NCBI GenBank assembly: GCA_963846635.1
Contig: CAWJXM010000052.1
Location: 62,001-126,000 of the forward strand
DNA from: AP-15 sp963846635
GTDB lineage: Bacteria > Pseudomonadota > Alphaproteobacteria > ATCC43930 > CGMCC-115725
Reading direction: 5' to 3'
Length of the DNA: 64,000 nt
The position numbers and the translations under genes were made by a program. Under the pieces are notes generated by a model. It had not been told where the DNA came from, did no database searches, and worked only from the letters and a program-made list of their open reading frames with translations. Shown here piece after piece: positions 1-9,205 of this stretch. Each line of letters opens with the position of its first letter. The first letter of the stretch is position 1.

Positions 1-390
1 CGCGCGGGTGAGCTGGGAAGATGGCAGAAAGTCACCGCAGAGAGTCTCGGCAGTCATGTTGGGACCGGGGCCCTTCCGGTGGCTTTGGTTGTCGCTACTC
101 AGTACGACCCGCGGGCGCGTTGGAGCCCAAAGCTCCTCGAGCCGGGACAGACGGTACTTCGGCTCTTCGACAATACAGTTGACGCCTTGCGACGCCCAGA
201 GGACGCAATCGATATTTTCGCCAGAGTGGCAGCCGGTTGCGTTGCGATTACCAGCGCACGGCCGTCATCAGAGCAAGTAGCGCCGTTCCTGTTAGCACTT
301 TGCGCCCAAATAACTCAAAATAGGGCTTCCGCGGAACCTTCGGAATACAATTGCGATTTTAATCTCGACTTCCTCCCCACCAACCCCTAA
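1..390 (+). CDS. C-terminal part of a probable HprK-related kinase (partial, 5' end outside window)
   Basis: The frame is open from base 1 to a TAA at 388-390, so the gene starts upstream of the window. The visible 129 residues contain a run resembling the C-terminal region of HPr-kinase-like (HprK-related) proteins, followed by a short Asn/Asp-rich tail. The strongest support is context: 16 bp downstream lies a PqqD-domain protein, and HprK-related kinases and PqqD-like chaperones are neighbours in known peptide-modification loci. No nucleotide-binding motif is visible because the N-terminal part is missing. The family call is an inference; another ATP-grasp or peptide-processing protein cannot be excluded. 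Confidence 0.4.
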   Translation, partial: RAGELGRWQKVTAESLGSHVGTGALPVALVVATQYDPRARWSPKLLEPGQTVLRLFDNTVDALRRPEDAIDIFARVAAGCVAITSARPSSEQVAPFLLALCAQITQNRASAEPSEYNCDFNLDFLPTNP

Positions 391-406
391 CGACGGAAAG
401 GCAGAG

Positions 407-871
407 ATGCCATACAAACCAGAAATGCGGCGAGACGAATTGACGATAAGAGAAGTCAAAGACGAGTTGGTTGTATACGATGGTCGTGAAAAACGCGCCC
501 ATCGTCTCAACAAGACGGCCGCGCCAATCTTGCAGGCCAGCGATGGCTCGCGAACCGTCGATCAGATCGCAGCTTTGTTGTCCGATGATGTGGATATTAA
601 GGATAGAACAGGGTTGGTCTGGTTGACACTACAGGATCTGTCTAAGGCGGGTCTTTTGACCGCCGCGATCCCGTCGGGAAATGTGGATCGATCGCGCCGC
701 AATCTGTTGCAGAAGGCAGCGGTTATCGGCCTCACTCTGCCGGTTGTTGAGTCGATCGTTGCCCAGTCTGCAACAGCCCATGCCTCGGATCCGAGGCGGT
801 ATGAGCATCGGGATCATTATCATCATCGAGATTTCAATCGAGATGTCTATCGAGACAGGGATCGGGATTAA
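407..871 (+). CDS. PqqD-domain peptide-chaperone-like protein with Tat-like segment and His/Arg/Asp tail
   Basis: This 154-residue protein has two parts. Residues about 10-90 match the PqqD fold, the small winged-helix chaperone that presents precursor peptides to modifying enzymes (pattern: a hydrophobic strand, then LNKTAAPIL, DGSRTVDQIAALL and a closing helix ending KAGLL). Residues 97-125 hold SRRNLLQKAA followed by a hydrophobic run and an AHA end, which looks like a twin-arginine or anchor segment. Residues 129-154 are almost only R, D, H, Y and N, encoded by near-repeats of ATCGAGA. It follows the probable HprK-related kinase by 16 bp, so one operon is likely. Internal Tat-like tails recur in PqqD proteins of this kind, from memory. 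The modified peptide, if any, is not visible. Confidence 0.7.
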   Translation: MPYKPEMRRDELTIREVKDELVVYDGREKRAHRLNKTAAPILQASDGSRTVDQIAALLSDDVDIKDRTGLVWLTLQDLSKAGLLTAAIPSGNVDRSRRNLLQKAAVIGLTLPVVESIVAQSATAHASDPRRYEHRDHYHHRDFNRDVYRDRDRD

Positions 872-1065
872 GGAATTGGCGCGAGCACAGTAATGTGGAA
901 CAAGAACAGGGGCTCCATCAGGGATAGCGCCATCACAGTATCCCAGGGTAACTCTTAAGCATCGACGGCTTAGCTCGGTCGCGCGCAAATAGGCCCGCAA
1001 TCGTTGAGTTGGTCGCAGTCGAGTGCTGTTACGACACTGTCGTCACCGACTGCGGCGCTCAGAGT

Positions 1066-1579
1066 TGCCACCCGGTTGGAGCAATGTTGCCGCTGAGCGC
1101 CAAATGCAGCAGCGGCACGGCGGGATCGATTGCCGCAACGGGATCGATTACCAGCGGCAGCGGCCGGTACGAAACCTCGATGCGTTCGCGCGCATCCAAC
1201 GCGGGGTAGCTACAGCCGTCGCGCGCCAAAACCATCGCGGCCGGCTCGCCGACATAGCGCACGCGATCGACCGCGAGGCAACAATGTTCGATCGACGCTT
1301 TGACTGCGGCCGTGAGAGGGTGCGTCCAGCGCTGGCATCTTCAACGGGGATGACTGCCATGACCCTTGGGAGAACCGATGCCGCTACGATGTTGATGGAA
1401 AGCAACTTGGCAAGCAGATGCGGCGAGCGCAAGATCCCCGATGGAAGGTTCCCGCTTTGAGCGGCAAGTCGTCGCCGAAGCGGCCGCAGCCGCACAGGAG
1501 GCCGGGATCCTTGATGCGCAAGCGGCCGCCCAAGATAAGGCCGGGACAAAGCGATGGCGGGTCGGGTCGAGATCGTCAT
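1066..1579 (-). pseudogene. Decayed N-terminal fragment of a molybdenum hydroxylase large subunit (CoxL/XdhB type)
   Basis: Reading three frames on the minus strand reconstructs the start of an aerobic CO dehydrogenase / xanthine dehydrogenase large subunit. From about 1579 one frame gives YLGRPLA. The next gives KDPGLLCGCGRFGDDLPL, where the family has a DP.LLTG.GRF.DDL pattern. The next gives GILRSPH followed by a SI-type strand. The last, from about 1330, gives AVKASIEH, then RVRYVGEPAAMVLA and a stretch ending DPVAAIDPAVPLLH. At least three frameshifts are needed, and the match stops after roughly 150 residues of a protein normally about 780 long. No small or medium subunit is nearby. It is a relic, not a working gene. 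Confidence 0.75.
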
Positions 1580-1822
1580 GCAGTGATTAGGCCCAAGCAA
1601 CAGGATCCGGTCTCTGCAAAATCCGCCTGCGGCTGATTTGCGGTCCGCCCTTCCCGACCCTCAGTCGAGTCCGACCCGAGATGATCACCACAGAGCGGGA
1701 AGATCACAAGAAATCAGTGGCGGCTAGTCATGAACCTATCGGGTAGCGGATGCATACTCAGCTCGATCGGGTGCTGAATTCGCCCGGATTGATCTGGGAT
1801 TGCGCGAGTGAGGTCCAGCGAA

Positions 1823-3091
1823 ATGGGCTCGCGCGCTGACGTCATCGTCCTCGGAGCGGGAATGGTTGGCGTGAGCGTAGCGCTGCACCTGCAAAAGCGC
1901 GGGCGCGACGTCGTTCTGATCGACCGGAGGGCGGCAGGAGAAGAAACCAGCTACGGCAATGCCGGCTTGATCCAGCGCGAAGCCGTCATCCCCTACACCT
2001 TTCCCCGCGAACTCGGTGCGATCCTGAGCTACGCGATGAATACCCGGCGCGACGCGGTCTACCATTTGTCGGCCCTACCGCGTATCGCTCCGTGGCTCTT
2101 CAAGTATTGGCGGAACGCAGCCCCCGAGCGTGTCGAGCATTCAATGCGGGCGCTCGCGCCATTGATGGCAAGATGCGTTGACGAGCATGACGCGCTGATC
2201 GCCGAGACTGGCGATGCGGCGCAAAGCCTTGTGCAGCACAAAGGCTGGCTCAATTGTTTGCGCACAGAGGAGAGCCTGCAGGCAGCGATTGCGAATGCCC
2301 GCCGGCTCGACAAATACGGCGTCGACTACGCGGTGCTCACTGGCGCGCAATTGCGCGAGCTCGAACCGCATTTGTCAGACGCAATCGTCGGTGCGATCCA
2401 CTTCTGCGGCTCGCCGACTTCGTCCGACCCCGGCCTGCTGACAAAGGCCTATGCCGACCTCTTTACCCGCAACGGCGGACGCTTTCGACAGGGCGATGCA
2501 CGTCGGCTCGCGGCGAAGCCCTCAGGTTGGAGTATCGCTCCTGATACTGGCGTGATCGAGGCTCGTGACGTGGTGGTAGCGCTCGGTCCCTGGTCCGACG
2601 ACGTCTTTCGGCCGCTTGGGTATGACATCCCATTGGCGGTGAAGCGCGGCTACCACATGCATTACGGCGTGCGGGGCAATGCGACGCTCACGCATCCGGT
2701 GCGTGATGCCGATGGCGGCTTCTCGCTGGCACCGATGAGCAAAGGAATACGCCTGACAACCGGGGTCGAGTTTGCGGATCGTGACGCTCCACCGAGCCCG
2801 GTCCAGCTTGCGCGCGATGAGCCGCTGGCCCGCGAACTGTTTCCACTCAGCGAACGCCTGGAGCCCGAACCTTGGATGGGGCGGCGGCCGTGCCTTCCCG
2901 ATATGGTTCCGGTGATCGGCAGAGGCGAGCGGCATCAGGGGCTATGGTTCGCCTTTGGTCATGCCCATCACGGCTTCACGCTCGGACCCGTCACCGGGCG
3001 GCTGCTCGCCGAGATCATGACCGGCGAGGAGCCCTTCACCGAGCCGTCGCGCTACGCCGCCAGCCGGTTTCACAACGCAGCCACAAGATAA
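1823..3091 (+). CDS. FAD-dependent D-amino-acid dehydrogenase-like oxidoreductase (DadA family)
   Basis: The N-terminus carries a dinucleotide-binding motif (VIVLGAGMVGVSVALHL) followed by the acidic end of the second strand (VVLIDRR), and the C-terminus has the FAD-contacting GFTLGPVTGRLLAE segment. Length (about 422 residues) and layout fit the DadA/DAAO superfamily, whose members oxidatively deaminate D-amino acids at the inner face of the membrane and pass electrons to quinone. I chose the ATG at 1823 because GTGAGG lies about 9 bp upstream; a GTG at 1808 is in frame. An N-acyl-D-amino-acid deacylase 1 kb downstream supports a D-amino-acid substrate. Glycine or sarcosine oxidase-like activity is possible; the exact substrate is not visible. 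Confidence 0.85.
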   Translation: MGSRADVIVLGAGMVGVSVALHLQKRGRDVVLIDRRAAGEETSYGNAGLIQREAVIPYTFPRELGAILSYAMNTRRDAVYHLSALPRIAPWLFKYWRNAAPERVEHSMRALAPLMARCVDEHDALIAETGDAAQSLVQHKGWLNCLRTEESLQAAIANARRLDKYGVDYAVLTGAQLRELEPHLSDAIVGAIHFCGSPTSSDPGLLTKAYADLFTRNGGRFRQGDARRLAAKPSGWSIAPDTGVIEARDVVVALGPWSDDVFRPLGYDIPLAVKRGYHMHYGVRGNATLTHPVRDADGGFSLAPMSKGIRLTTGVEFADRDAPPSPVQLARDEPLARELFPLSERLEPEPWMGRRPCLPDMVPVIGRGERHQGLWFAFGHAHHGFTLGPVTGRLLAEIMTGEEPFTEPSRYAASRFHNAATR

Positions 3092-3256
3092 CACAGCCGT
3101 TCGCTGCTGCTCATTCTGACTTTGACTTTTGAAGCCGGGCGCGGGGAGATCTCATGGTAGAGCGGCTCCAACCCGGCATCCTGGCGGCGGCAAGGGAGTA
3201 GAGCACGGGAGGATAAGTTTAGGTCCCACGCCTTATGCATAACCGAGTCGGGTTGC

Positions 3257-3814
3257 TCAGCGCGCCATCCCGGTTGCGCCCGCTGGCACGTCATAAAATG
3301 CGAGGGTCATCGAGACGCTGGTGTAGAAGCCCATTAGGCAGATGACGTCGGTGATGCCGACATGGCCGAGCGCTTCGACCGCGCGATCGTAAAGCCCTTT
3401 TGCGACCCACCGCGAATTGGCGAGGCATGTCGCCATCTCGTAGACGGCCTGCTCGCGCCTATCGGAGAATGAGGTCGGCAGACCGGACAACAGCGCCTCG
3501 ACCTTATCAGCCGGCAGCCCAGCAGCTTTGCCGGCGCGCTCATGCGCGTTGGTCGGAAAGACCGAACGCCATTTGCTATTGATGATGCACACGGCGATCT
3601 CGCGCTCGCGCTCGGAGAGCGAATAGCCAGTGCGAAAATAAGCGCCCAACGGCCCCATCACCTTCGCCAGCTTGGGGTTGTGCACCCAGATCTTGTTCGG
3701 CCCGCCGAGCGCGCCGCGGGTCTCGATCAACGAGCGATATCCCTCCTGTTGCTCTGTCGTCATCTGGTCATGGGGTATTTCGGCATAGCGACCGAAGGTT
3801 GGCGTCTCAGGCAT
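3257..3814 (-). CDS. Carboxymuconolactone decarboxylase / AhpD-like family protein
   Basis: A 185-residue all-helical protein with the CMD-family core: LSEREREIAVCIINSKWRS, then NAHERAGKAAGL and a C-terminal helix region with GHVGITDVICLMGFYT. The family includes gamma-carboxymuconolactone decarboxylases and AhpD-type peroxidase partners. The usual AhpD Cys-X-X-Cys motif is absent, so a disulfide-reductase role is unlikely. The frame is open to 4003, but the ATG at 3812-3814 has a strong upstream AGGAAAGGA and begins MPETPTFGRYAEIP, so that start is preferred. It is divergent from the deacylase gene at 4095 and the two may share a control region in 3815-4094. Its substrate cannot be told from sequence. 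Confidence 0.8.
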   Translation of the reverse strand: MPETPTFGRYAEIPHDQMTTEQQEGYRSLIETRGALGGPNKIWVHNPKLAKVMGPLGAYFRTGYSLSEREREIAVCIINSKWRSVFPTNAHERAGKAAGLPADKVEALLSGLPTSFSDRREQAVYEMATCLANSRWVAKGLYDRAVEALGHVGITDVICLMGFYTSVSMTLAFYDVPAGATGMAR

Positions 3815-4094
3815 TTCGGGTTTCCTTTCCTGGGTTGGACCGGCGGCGCATCCTGCAACGAGCCCGCCAAGTTCGCGATATCTGATCCAGCTTTTGCCGT
3901 CACGCCGAAGGCGCAGGACCCGCGCCGATGCCAGACCGCGATGGATGGAGAGGTGTTCGGGTACGCCCGCTCGTGACGCGCGAATCAGGAATGTCGATGA
4001 CATTTTCCGACGATAGCGCTACGCTATTATAAGTAAGCAAGCGTTTCGCGCTGCGCATCGCCGACCCGTAACCGACAAGTGAGGAGGACACAAG

Positions 4095-5915
4095 ATGGCC
4101 GAGTACGACCTGATCATTCGGAACGGCACGATTGTGGATGGAACGGGAGGGATACCGGCCTATCGGGGCGATGTGGCGGTCAAGGACGGAAAGATCGCCA
4201 TGATCAGCGGACGCATCAAGGCGACCGCGACAAAGGAGGTAGACGCCACCGGATGTATCGTCGCTCCGGGGGCGATCGACCTGCACAACCACTACGATTT
4301 GCAGCTGAACTGGGACCCCTATGCAACGATGTCGGGCTGGCACGGGGTGACCTCGGTCGCGATCGGCCAATGCGGCTTCGGCTTTGCGCCGTGCAAGCCG
4401 AAGGATCGAGAGGCCGCGATGCGTCTTTTGACGCGCATCGAGGCTATTCCCCTGGGCACAATGGAAAAAGGTCTGCCCTGGGACTGGGAAAGCTTTCCTC
4501 AGTGGATGGACAGCTTGGCCAAGCGCCCGTTGGGCGTCAATGTCGGCGCGCTGGTGCCCTTCAACCCGCTACGGCTCTATGTGATGGGCATCGAAGAGTC
4601 GCGCGAGCGGGTCTATGCGACCGAGGCAGAAACCCGTCAGATGCAGGCGCTCGTCCATGAGGCGATGAAGGCCGGCGCCTTTGGCTGGTCGTCGATGAAG
4701 ACGCTGATCAACCGCCCCGATGACGGCCGCTTCATTCCGAGCCAGGTGGCCTCCAACGAGGAATACCTCGCGCTGGCGCAGGTACTAGCTGATTTCGGTG
4801 TCGGCAGCATCGGCTGGACGCGCGGCGCTGCAGAGCGGCCGCTGCCGCCGGGCGAACCCGATCTGCTTGGTGGCGCGACGCCGACCGGCTCCGGCATTCA
4901 GATGGATCCAGTCGAAGGCGATGCCCCCGGCAAAGGCCGCGAGGACTTCCTGATCGAGATGTGCCTGGCGAGCGGCCGGCCGCTGCAGTGGGGCGCGGTG
5001 AGCCAAAGCGAGGCGGCGCCGGGGCGATACAAGGAGCAGCTCGCCTTTCTCGAACGCGCCCACAGAGAAGGCGCTTGGATGTACGCCCAAACCGCGTCGA
5101 ACCCACCCTCGCCGGTCTTCGAGCTCGCTGAATATAACGGCTTCGATGCGATGCCAAACTGGATCGATCCGTTTGTCGGTACGCCCGAAGAACGCATCGC
5201 CAAATTGAAACAATCCGGGGTGCGCGATCGCATGCGCCAGGACGTCGGCGCGTGGACCGGCACGGGCGGCCAAGCCGATGTCGTGTCGAACTGGGCAAAG
5301 ATGCGGATCGTCGAAGTGCGGCACCCGCGGAACTACCAATATGAGGGGATGACCATCGCCGAGTTGGCCGAGGCGACTGGCAAGCACCCGATGGACGCGA
5401 TGCTCGATCTCGCGATCGACGAAGACCTGCGGACCGAATTCTCGACCGATCCGACCAACGGCACGGACCCGCGGGCGGTCGCCGAAATTCTCAACCACCC
5501 TTACATCCACCCTTGCGTCTCGGACGGCGGCGCGCATGTCCGCTACCTGACCCTGGGCACTTGGCCGGTTAATCTCCTCGCGACTTGGACACGGGATCGC
5601 CAGGTCATGAGCCTGGAGAAGGCCCACTATAAGATCAGTGGGCTGCCGGCGTGGATCGCCGGGTTCACCGATCGCGGTATCCTGCGCGAGGGCTTCGCTG
5701 CCGACATCATCGTCTACGAACAGGAGAAGCTGGGGTTTCTCTATGACAGCCCGGTCTACGCCGCAGACTTCCCAGGCGGCGAACGGCGTCTGATCCAGAA
5801 GGCCAAGGGCATCCGCTATACCATCGTTAATGGGGGAATTACGTTTGAGGAGAGCGAATGCACCCAGGCGACGCCGGGAAGATTGCTGCGCAGCTATGAC
5901 ATGGTCGTTCGCTGA
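4095..5915 (+). CDS. N-acyl-D-amino-acid deacylase (D-aminoacylase family amidohydrolase)
   Basis: A 606-residue amidohydrolase-superfamily enzyme that would remove an N-acyl group from an N-acyl-D-amino acid in the cytoplasm. The start is typical (DLIIRNGTIVDGTGG), the first metal site is seen at DLHNHYDL, and the characteristic N-acyl-D-amino-acid deacylase middle (GVTSVAIGQCGFGFAPC) follows, with a Cys that is a metal ligand in D-aminoacylases. The C-terminal part keeps SDGGAHVRYLT and GILREGFAADIIVYE. GAGGAGG lies just before the ATG. With the DadA-like oxidase upstream and the permease downstream it forms a plausible uptake-deacylation-oxidation route. A dihydropyrimidinase-like activity is less likely, given the GQCGFG segment. 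Confidence 0.88.
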   Translation: MAEYDLIIRNGTIVDGTGGIPAYRGDVAVKDGKIAMISGRIKATATKEVDATGCIVAPGAIDLHNHYDLQLNWDPYATMSGWHGVTSVAIGQCGFGFAPCKPKDREAAMRLLTRIEAIPLGTMEKGLPWDWESFPQWMDSLAKRPLGVNVGALVPFNPLRLYVMGIEESRERVYATEAETRQMQALVHEAMKAGAFGWSSMKTLINRPDDGRFIPSQVASNEEYLALAQVLADFGVGSIGWTRGAAERPLPPGEPDLLGGATPTGSGIQMDPVEGDAPGKGREDFLIEMCLASGRPLQWGAVSQSEAAPGRYKEQLAFLERAHREGAWMYAQTASNPPSPVFELAEYNGFDAMPNWIDPFVGTPEERIAKLKQSGVRDRMRQDVGAWTGTGGQADVVSNWAKMRIVEVRHPRNYQYEGMTIAELAEATGKHPMDAMLDLAIDEDLRTEFSTDPTNGTDPRAVAEILNHPYIHPCVSDGGAHVRYLTLGTWPVNLLATWTRDRQVMSLEKAHYKISGLPAWIAGFTDRGILREGFAADIIVYEQEKLGFLYDSPVYAADFPGGERRLIQKAKGIRYTIVNGGITFEESECTQATPGRLLRSYDMVVR

Positions 5916-5992
5916 GCGATGAAGTGGAAGAGCCCCGGTCGATGGGGCTTTTCCAGCGTGTTATTGGCACAGCGATCGCGAAAGGAACGGCA

Positions 5993-6436
5993 GTGCCAAT
6001 ATTCAAGAAGCAGGAGTTGAGCAAGCGGGCAGAGGCCGTCGCAGGCGCGGAAAGCAGTATCCTGCTCGGTGTTGACCAGGGAAGCCAATCGCTTCACATC
6101 GAGGAGGTAAGGGTGGCTCCCAATGCCCGGATTCCGCGGCGCATCAATCCGTACACGGAAGTCGCCATCATCGTGCAGGAAGGAAAAGTGGACGCGATCC
6201 TTGGGCGCGAGCGCGTAGCGGTCGGTCCTGGCGATACAGTGCTGGCCCCGGCCGGGAGCGCGCACGGGTTTCTGAACCGCTACGAAGAGCCGGCGCGCCT
6301 GCTGTTTGTTTTCCCAACGCATCAGGTCGAGCAGGTGGAAGTCAGCATCCCGGGCGCGACGTTGGGGTTCCCGTCGGAAAAGGGGTTGTCCGGTTACCAA
6401 TCACCCGAGGACCGGCCCCTGGGAGAGGGACGCTGA
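5993..6436 (+). CDS. Small cupin-domain protein
   Basis: A single-domain cupin of about 147 residues. The barrel is visible as a run with NARIPRRINPYTEVAIIVQEGKV, then a GDTVLAPAGSAHGF segment, which matches cupin motif 2 (G-D-x-x-x-P-x-G-x-x-H). Motif 1 is poor in metal-binding His residues, so metal use is uncertain. I place the start at GTG 5993 because AAAGGAA precedes it; in-frame alternatives are GTG 5924, which lacks a clear ribosome site, and ATG 5942. It follows the deacylase gene in the same direction and is probably co-transcribed. Whether it is an enzyme or a ligand-binding regulator is unknown. Confidence 0.7.
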   Translation: MPIFKKQELSKRAEAVAGAESSILLGVDQGSQSLHIEEVRVAPNARIPRRINPYTEVAIIVQEGKVDAILGRERVAVGPGDTVLAPAGSAHGFLNRYEEPARLLFVFPTHQVEQVEVSIPGATLGFPSEKGLSGYQSPEDRPLGEGR

Positions 6437-6835
6437 GGCCACAGTTACGGAATCCTTGGAAAAAGAATCGACCAGCATGCCGAGCAAGGGAGGTCCCGAA
6501 CGCTCATGGAGGGATCGGCGACGGCGGCGATTGACATCGAGGCCGACACGGATGCCGAATTCTTGGTGTTCGAACTGGGATAAGCGTCTCGCGTCGGCTG
6601 GGCGGAAAAGCCGGGATTCTCGACCTGCAAAGGCAGATCGGCCGTGAGCGGATGTCAGGTTTGCAGTAGACTCGAACCCTCGATCCCTCCCGGAACGGGA
6701 AGTGGCGGAAACGGGCTAACCAAGTCAATTTCGACGAGGGGATTCGTCTGGAGGTGGACCAACGGTTCGAAGCCCTCTATGGCCGGGCAGAAGACCTCGG
6801 GCTCCAGGCACTAACCTTGCGATAGAGAGGCTCGG
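6437..6835. other. Gene-free stretch, possible relic of a pirin/cupin-like C-terminus
   Basis: About 400 bp without a convincing gene. A short open stretch at 6506-6583 (ATG to TAA) encodes AAIDIEADTDAEFLVFEL, which resembles the end of a pirin or cupin barrel, but it is only 25 codons and nothing upstream continues it convincingly. The rest shows no codon structure or RNA fold that I can support. Confidence 0.3.
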
Positions 6836-8231
6836 CTATTCGATGAACGGAACGCGAGCAGGCGCCGTCCGACGGCTCCAGAGATAGGGCACAATGCCAA
6901 TCGCGATGCTGCCGGCGCCGAGAATGTTGGTGGTGAGGTCGAAGTTTGGCACGCTGTAAACGGCTGTGGCGAGACAGAAGACGACGCCGAGCAAGGGCCA
7001 GACGAGCAGAAAAACAAATTTGCCGATGCCTGTCAGCGCCTCGGCTGCGGAAATACCAGGCGCAGGCAAGCCCGGTCAGCCCATAATAAAAGGCGACCTG
7101 AAAGCCGACGGCATTGATCGAGTCGTCGATGACGGTCTTGATGCCGTCCAGGTATGAGGACCCGAATAGCAGGGCAAGGCCGAGCCCGGTAATCAGCAGC
7201 GTGGCGACCCAGGGGGTGCGATAGGCCGGATGCAGTCGGCCATAGCGGGGATGCAGCACTTTGTCACGACCCATCGAGAACAGCGTGCGGGTGAATTGCA
7301 GGATCGAGGTCTCCAGCGTGCCGATCGTACTAAGCATGACGGCGACAACGGCGAGATAGTCCCAGGGATGCGGCATCAGCTTCTGGGCCACGACGGAGAC
7401 GATGTTGATGCCGGCACGGCTGATTTCCGCGGCGCTCAGCAACCACAGCGCCAATGCATTGAAGCCAATCAGCAGCAGAACCACGATCCCTACCGCGACA
7501 ACGCTGCCGGTACCCGCGATGCGGGCGCCGTCGCGGGTTTCCTCGTTCAGGTTGGCGGTGACGTCCCAGCCGCTTAAGGCGAAGAGAGCGGTGGCGGCGC
7601 CGCTCGCGAAGAGAGCCGGGGTGAAGCCCACGCCGGTGAACCAGGCGGTGGCAAAGGCATGCGCTGGCGGCGGGGCGAAGCCCATCGCAGCCAGAGCAAA
7701 GAGCAGCGCCAGCACACCGATCTCGACGAGCGTGAACCCGACCTGCAGGTAGCTGCTGAGCTTGATCCCTTTAGCGACGACCGCGCCTATCGCCATGAGC
7801 CAACCGGCGGCCACCAAGGTGACCGCGCCCTGACTGCCGACGCGACCGGGCGCCAGCAGCTTCAAGGTGGCCGAGGCGGCGGGAAGGGTGCCGGAGACCA
7901 TGAACACAGCGGAGCTGACGAGCAGCGCCCAACCGGCGAAAAACCCGAGCGCCGGCGAGAAAATCGCCGCGACCCAGGCATAGGAGGCGCCGGCGTTGAC
8001 CACCAGACGGTTCAAATGGCGGAAGGCGAAGACGATGCCAAACATAATCAGCCCGCAATAAAGCAGACTGGCCGGCGCCAATACGCCGACCGCGCCGATC
8101 AATGTCGCCGTGCTCGCAGCAACGCTATAAGCGGGGCCGCTCCCGGCAACGCCCATGATCACCGATTCGGCAAAACCCAGCGAGTTGGCGTGAAGCCCCG
8201 GGTTTTTCTCGGTTTCGATAGCCGGGGTCAT
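6836..8231 (-). pseudogene. APC-superfamily amino-acid permease with one frameshift
   Basis: The protein starts MTPAIETEKNPGLHANSLGF and shows the APC-family pattern of about 12 hydrophobic spans, with the conserved first-span SGPAYSVAAS segment, GASYAWVAAIFSPALGF in span 3 and NLNEETRDG between later spans. It would import amino acids across the inner membrane. Near 7045-7055, after GLACAWYF, the frame is lost; the adjacent frame resumes with AEALTGIGKFVFLLVWPLLG and runs through two more spans to a stop at 6836. One indel therefore explains the damage. Location next to D-amino-acid catabolic genes suggests D-amino acids or their N-acyl forms as substrates. It may be functional if the indel is a sequencing error. 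Confidence 0.8.
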
Positions 8232-8539
8232 TTGCGTCCGGTCCCACGGCACGAAGACAATGAACCGTCAAGCCATACCCTCGAAAACCTGGAAAGCCCG
8301 ACACCGGGATCGCCTTGTTCTGGCGGATTTTGCGCGAGCAAATCAAGCGCGGGAGCGACGGCCTCGATCCGATGAACGTGATACGAGATCCGCGCTCCAA
8401 CCAAAAGATACTGACCGTGGAACCGAAAGGCGGGAGCTCGACCGCATCGATAGAGGCGATCAGTTTGCGCTCCGCGCCCTGGGTGACGATTTCATCGGCT
8501 TGCGACAGCCGCGGAAGGCCTGATACCAAATCCCTCTGA

Positions 8540-8567
8540 TCAGAACCTATGCTTCAGAACCTATGCT
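8540..8567. repeat. Perfect tandem duplication of a 14-bp unit
   Basis: The unit TCAGAACCTATGCT occurs twice back to back (8540-8553 and 8554-8567) with no mismatch. It lies directly upstream of the larger inverted repeat at 8574, so it may be a duplication created at an insertion junction. Confidence 0.8.
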
Positions 8568-8573
8568 GTGGTT

Positions 8574-8655
8574 GTCATTGCGAGCGCAGCGAAGCAATCT
8601 CGTCGGACAGTGCGCACTCGGATCGGGACGGGATTGCTTCGTCGCTTCGCTCCTA
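8574..8655. repeat. Imperfect inverted repeat, REP/MITE-like (GCGAGCG...GAAGCAATC type)
   Basis: The left arm contains GCGAAGCAATC at its inner end after ATTGCGAGCG. The right arm contains GATTGCTTCG followed by TCGCTTCGCTCC, its near reverse complement. The two arms could fold into a long imperfect hairpin about 80 bp in extent. From memory, GCGAGCGAAGCGAAGCAATC-like words are dispersed repeats in many alphaproteobacterial genomes. No coding content is seen inside. Confidence 0.6.
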
Positions 8656-8717
8656 ACAAGAAAAAGCGACCTCTCGTCTCAGAACATTCAGATGATCGAT
8701 GCGCAACACCCTCGTCT

Positions 8718-8795
8718 TCCCGGCGAAGGCCGGGACCCATTTCTGCCATGGGCACCGGCCGGAGTTTATCCTCGGGCCGGCCCAAGGCCGGACCC
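8718..8795. repeat. Pair of REP-like GC hairpins with GAAG/CAA loops
   Basis: At 8718-8735 TCCCGGCGAAGGCCGGGA forms a perfect 7-bp stem closed by a GAAG loop. At 8774-8795 a GGGCCGGCC arm pairs with GGCCGGACCC across a CAA loop with one bulged A. A related word with the same GAAG loop lies inside the IS5 transposase at 49022-49039. These look like members of one short palindromic repeat family. Confidence 0.55.
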
Positions 8796-9205
8796 GTGGG
8801 CCGGTGTGACGGAATTTTTGATGTCCGCATTGCTCCCGGCGCAGCCTTTTCATCCAGGGCGAGTCGGCCCAGCCGGCCGGTAGGAACTCGCAATGAGAGG
8901 GGTAAGCATGGGTCCTTATCACCAGGATTTGGTATGCGTTACCAAACAGATCCGGCTGCGCAGCGATGAGGCTCATTATGAAACGTATCGCTATCGATCG
9001 AGCTCATGTGCGGCGGATATAGGGCGGAAAAGCACAGCGCGTTCCGCGAAATCGCTGTGCGTACCGCGCCAATAAAACTCAATTGATGAACTGCGTCCTG
9101 CTTTAAGGGATCGCGCAATCCGCGAAGCGGCTATCATCCCGAGCACGCCCACAAGGAACTCGACACGAGTAGCGTATAACCCGGTTCCGAGTACGATCCA
9201 GCGGC

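Larger units (their letters stand above)
8260..9205. other. About 0.95 kb gene-poor spacer rich in short repeats
   Basis: Between the permease start and the rpoD end I see no open frame with protein-family character; the listed short frames overlap each other and none has a credible ribosome site plus conserved content. The stretch holds a tandem 14-mer, an imperfect inverted repeat of the ATTGCGAGCG type and two GC-rich hairpins, listed separately. Such spacers collect REP-like elements in alphaproteobacteria. Confidence 0.5.

Noticed and set aside
8125..8529. Minus-strand frame upstream of the permease as a separate gene
   Set aside because: It overlaps the permease start and has no ribosome site or family pattern.
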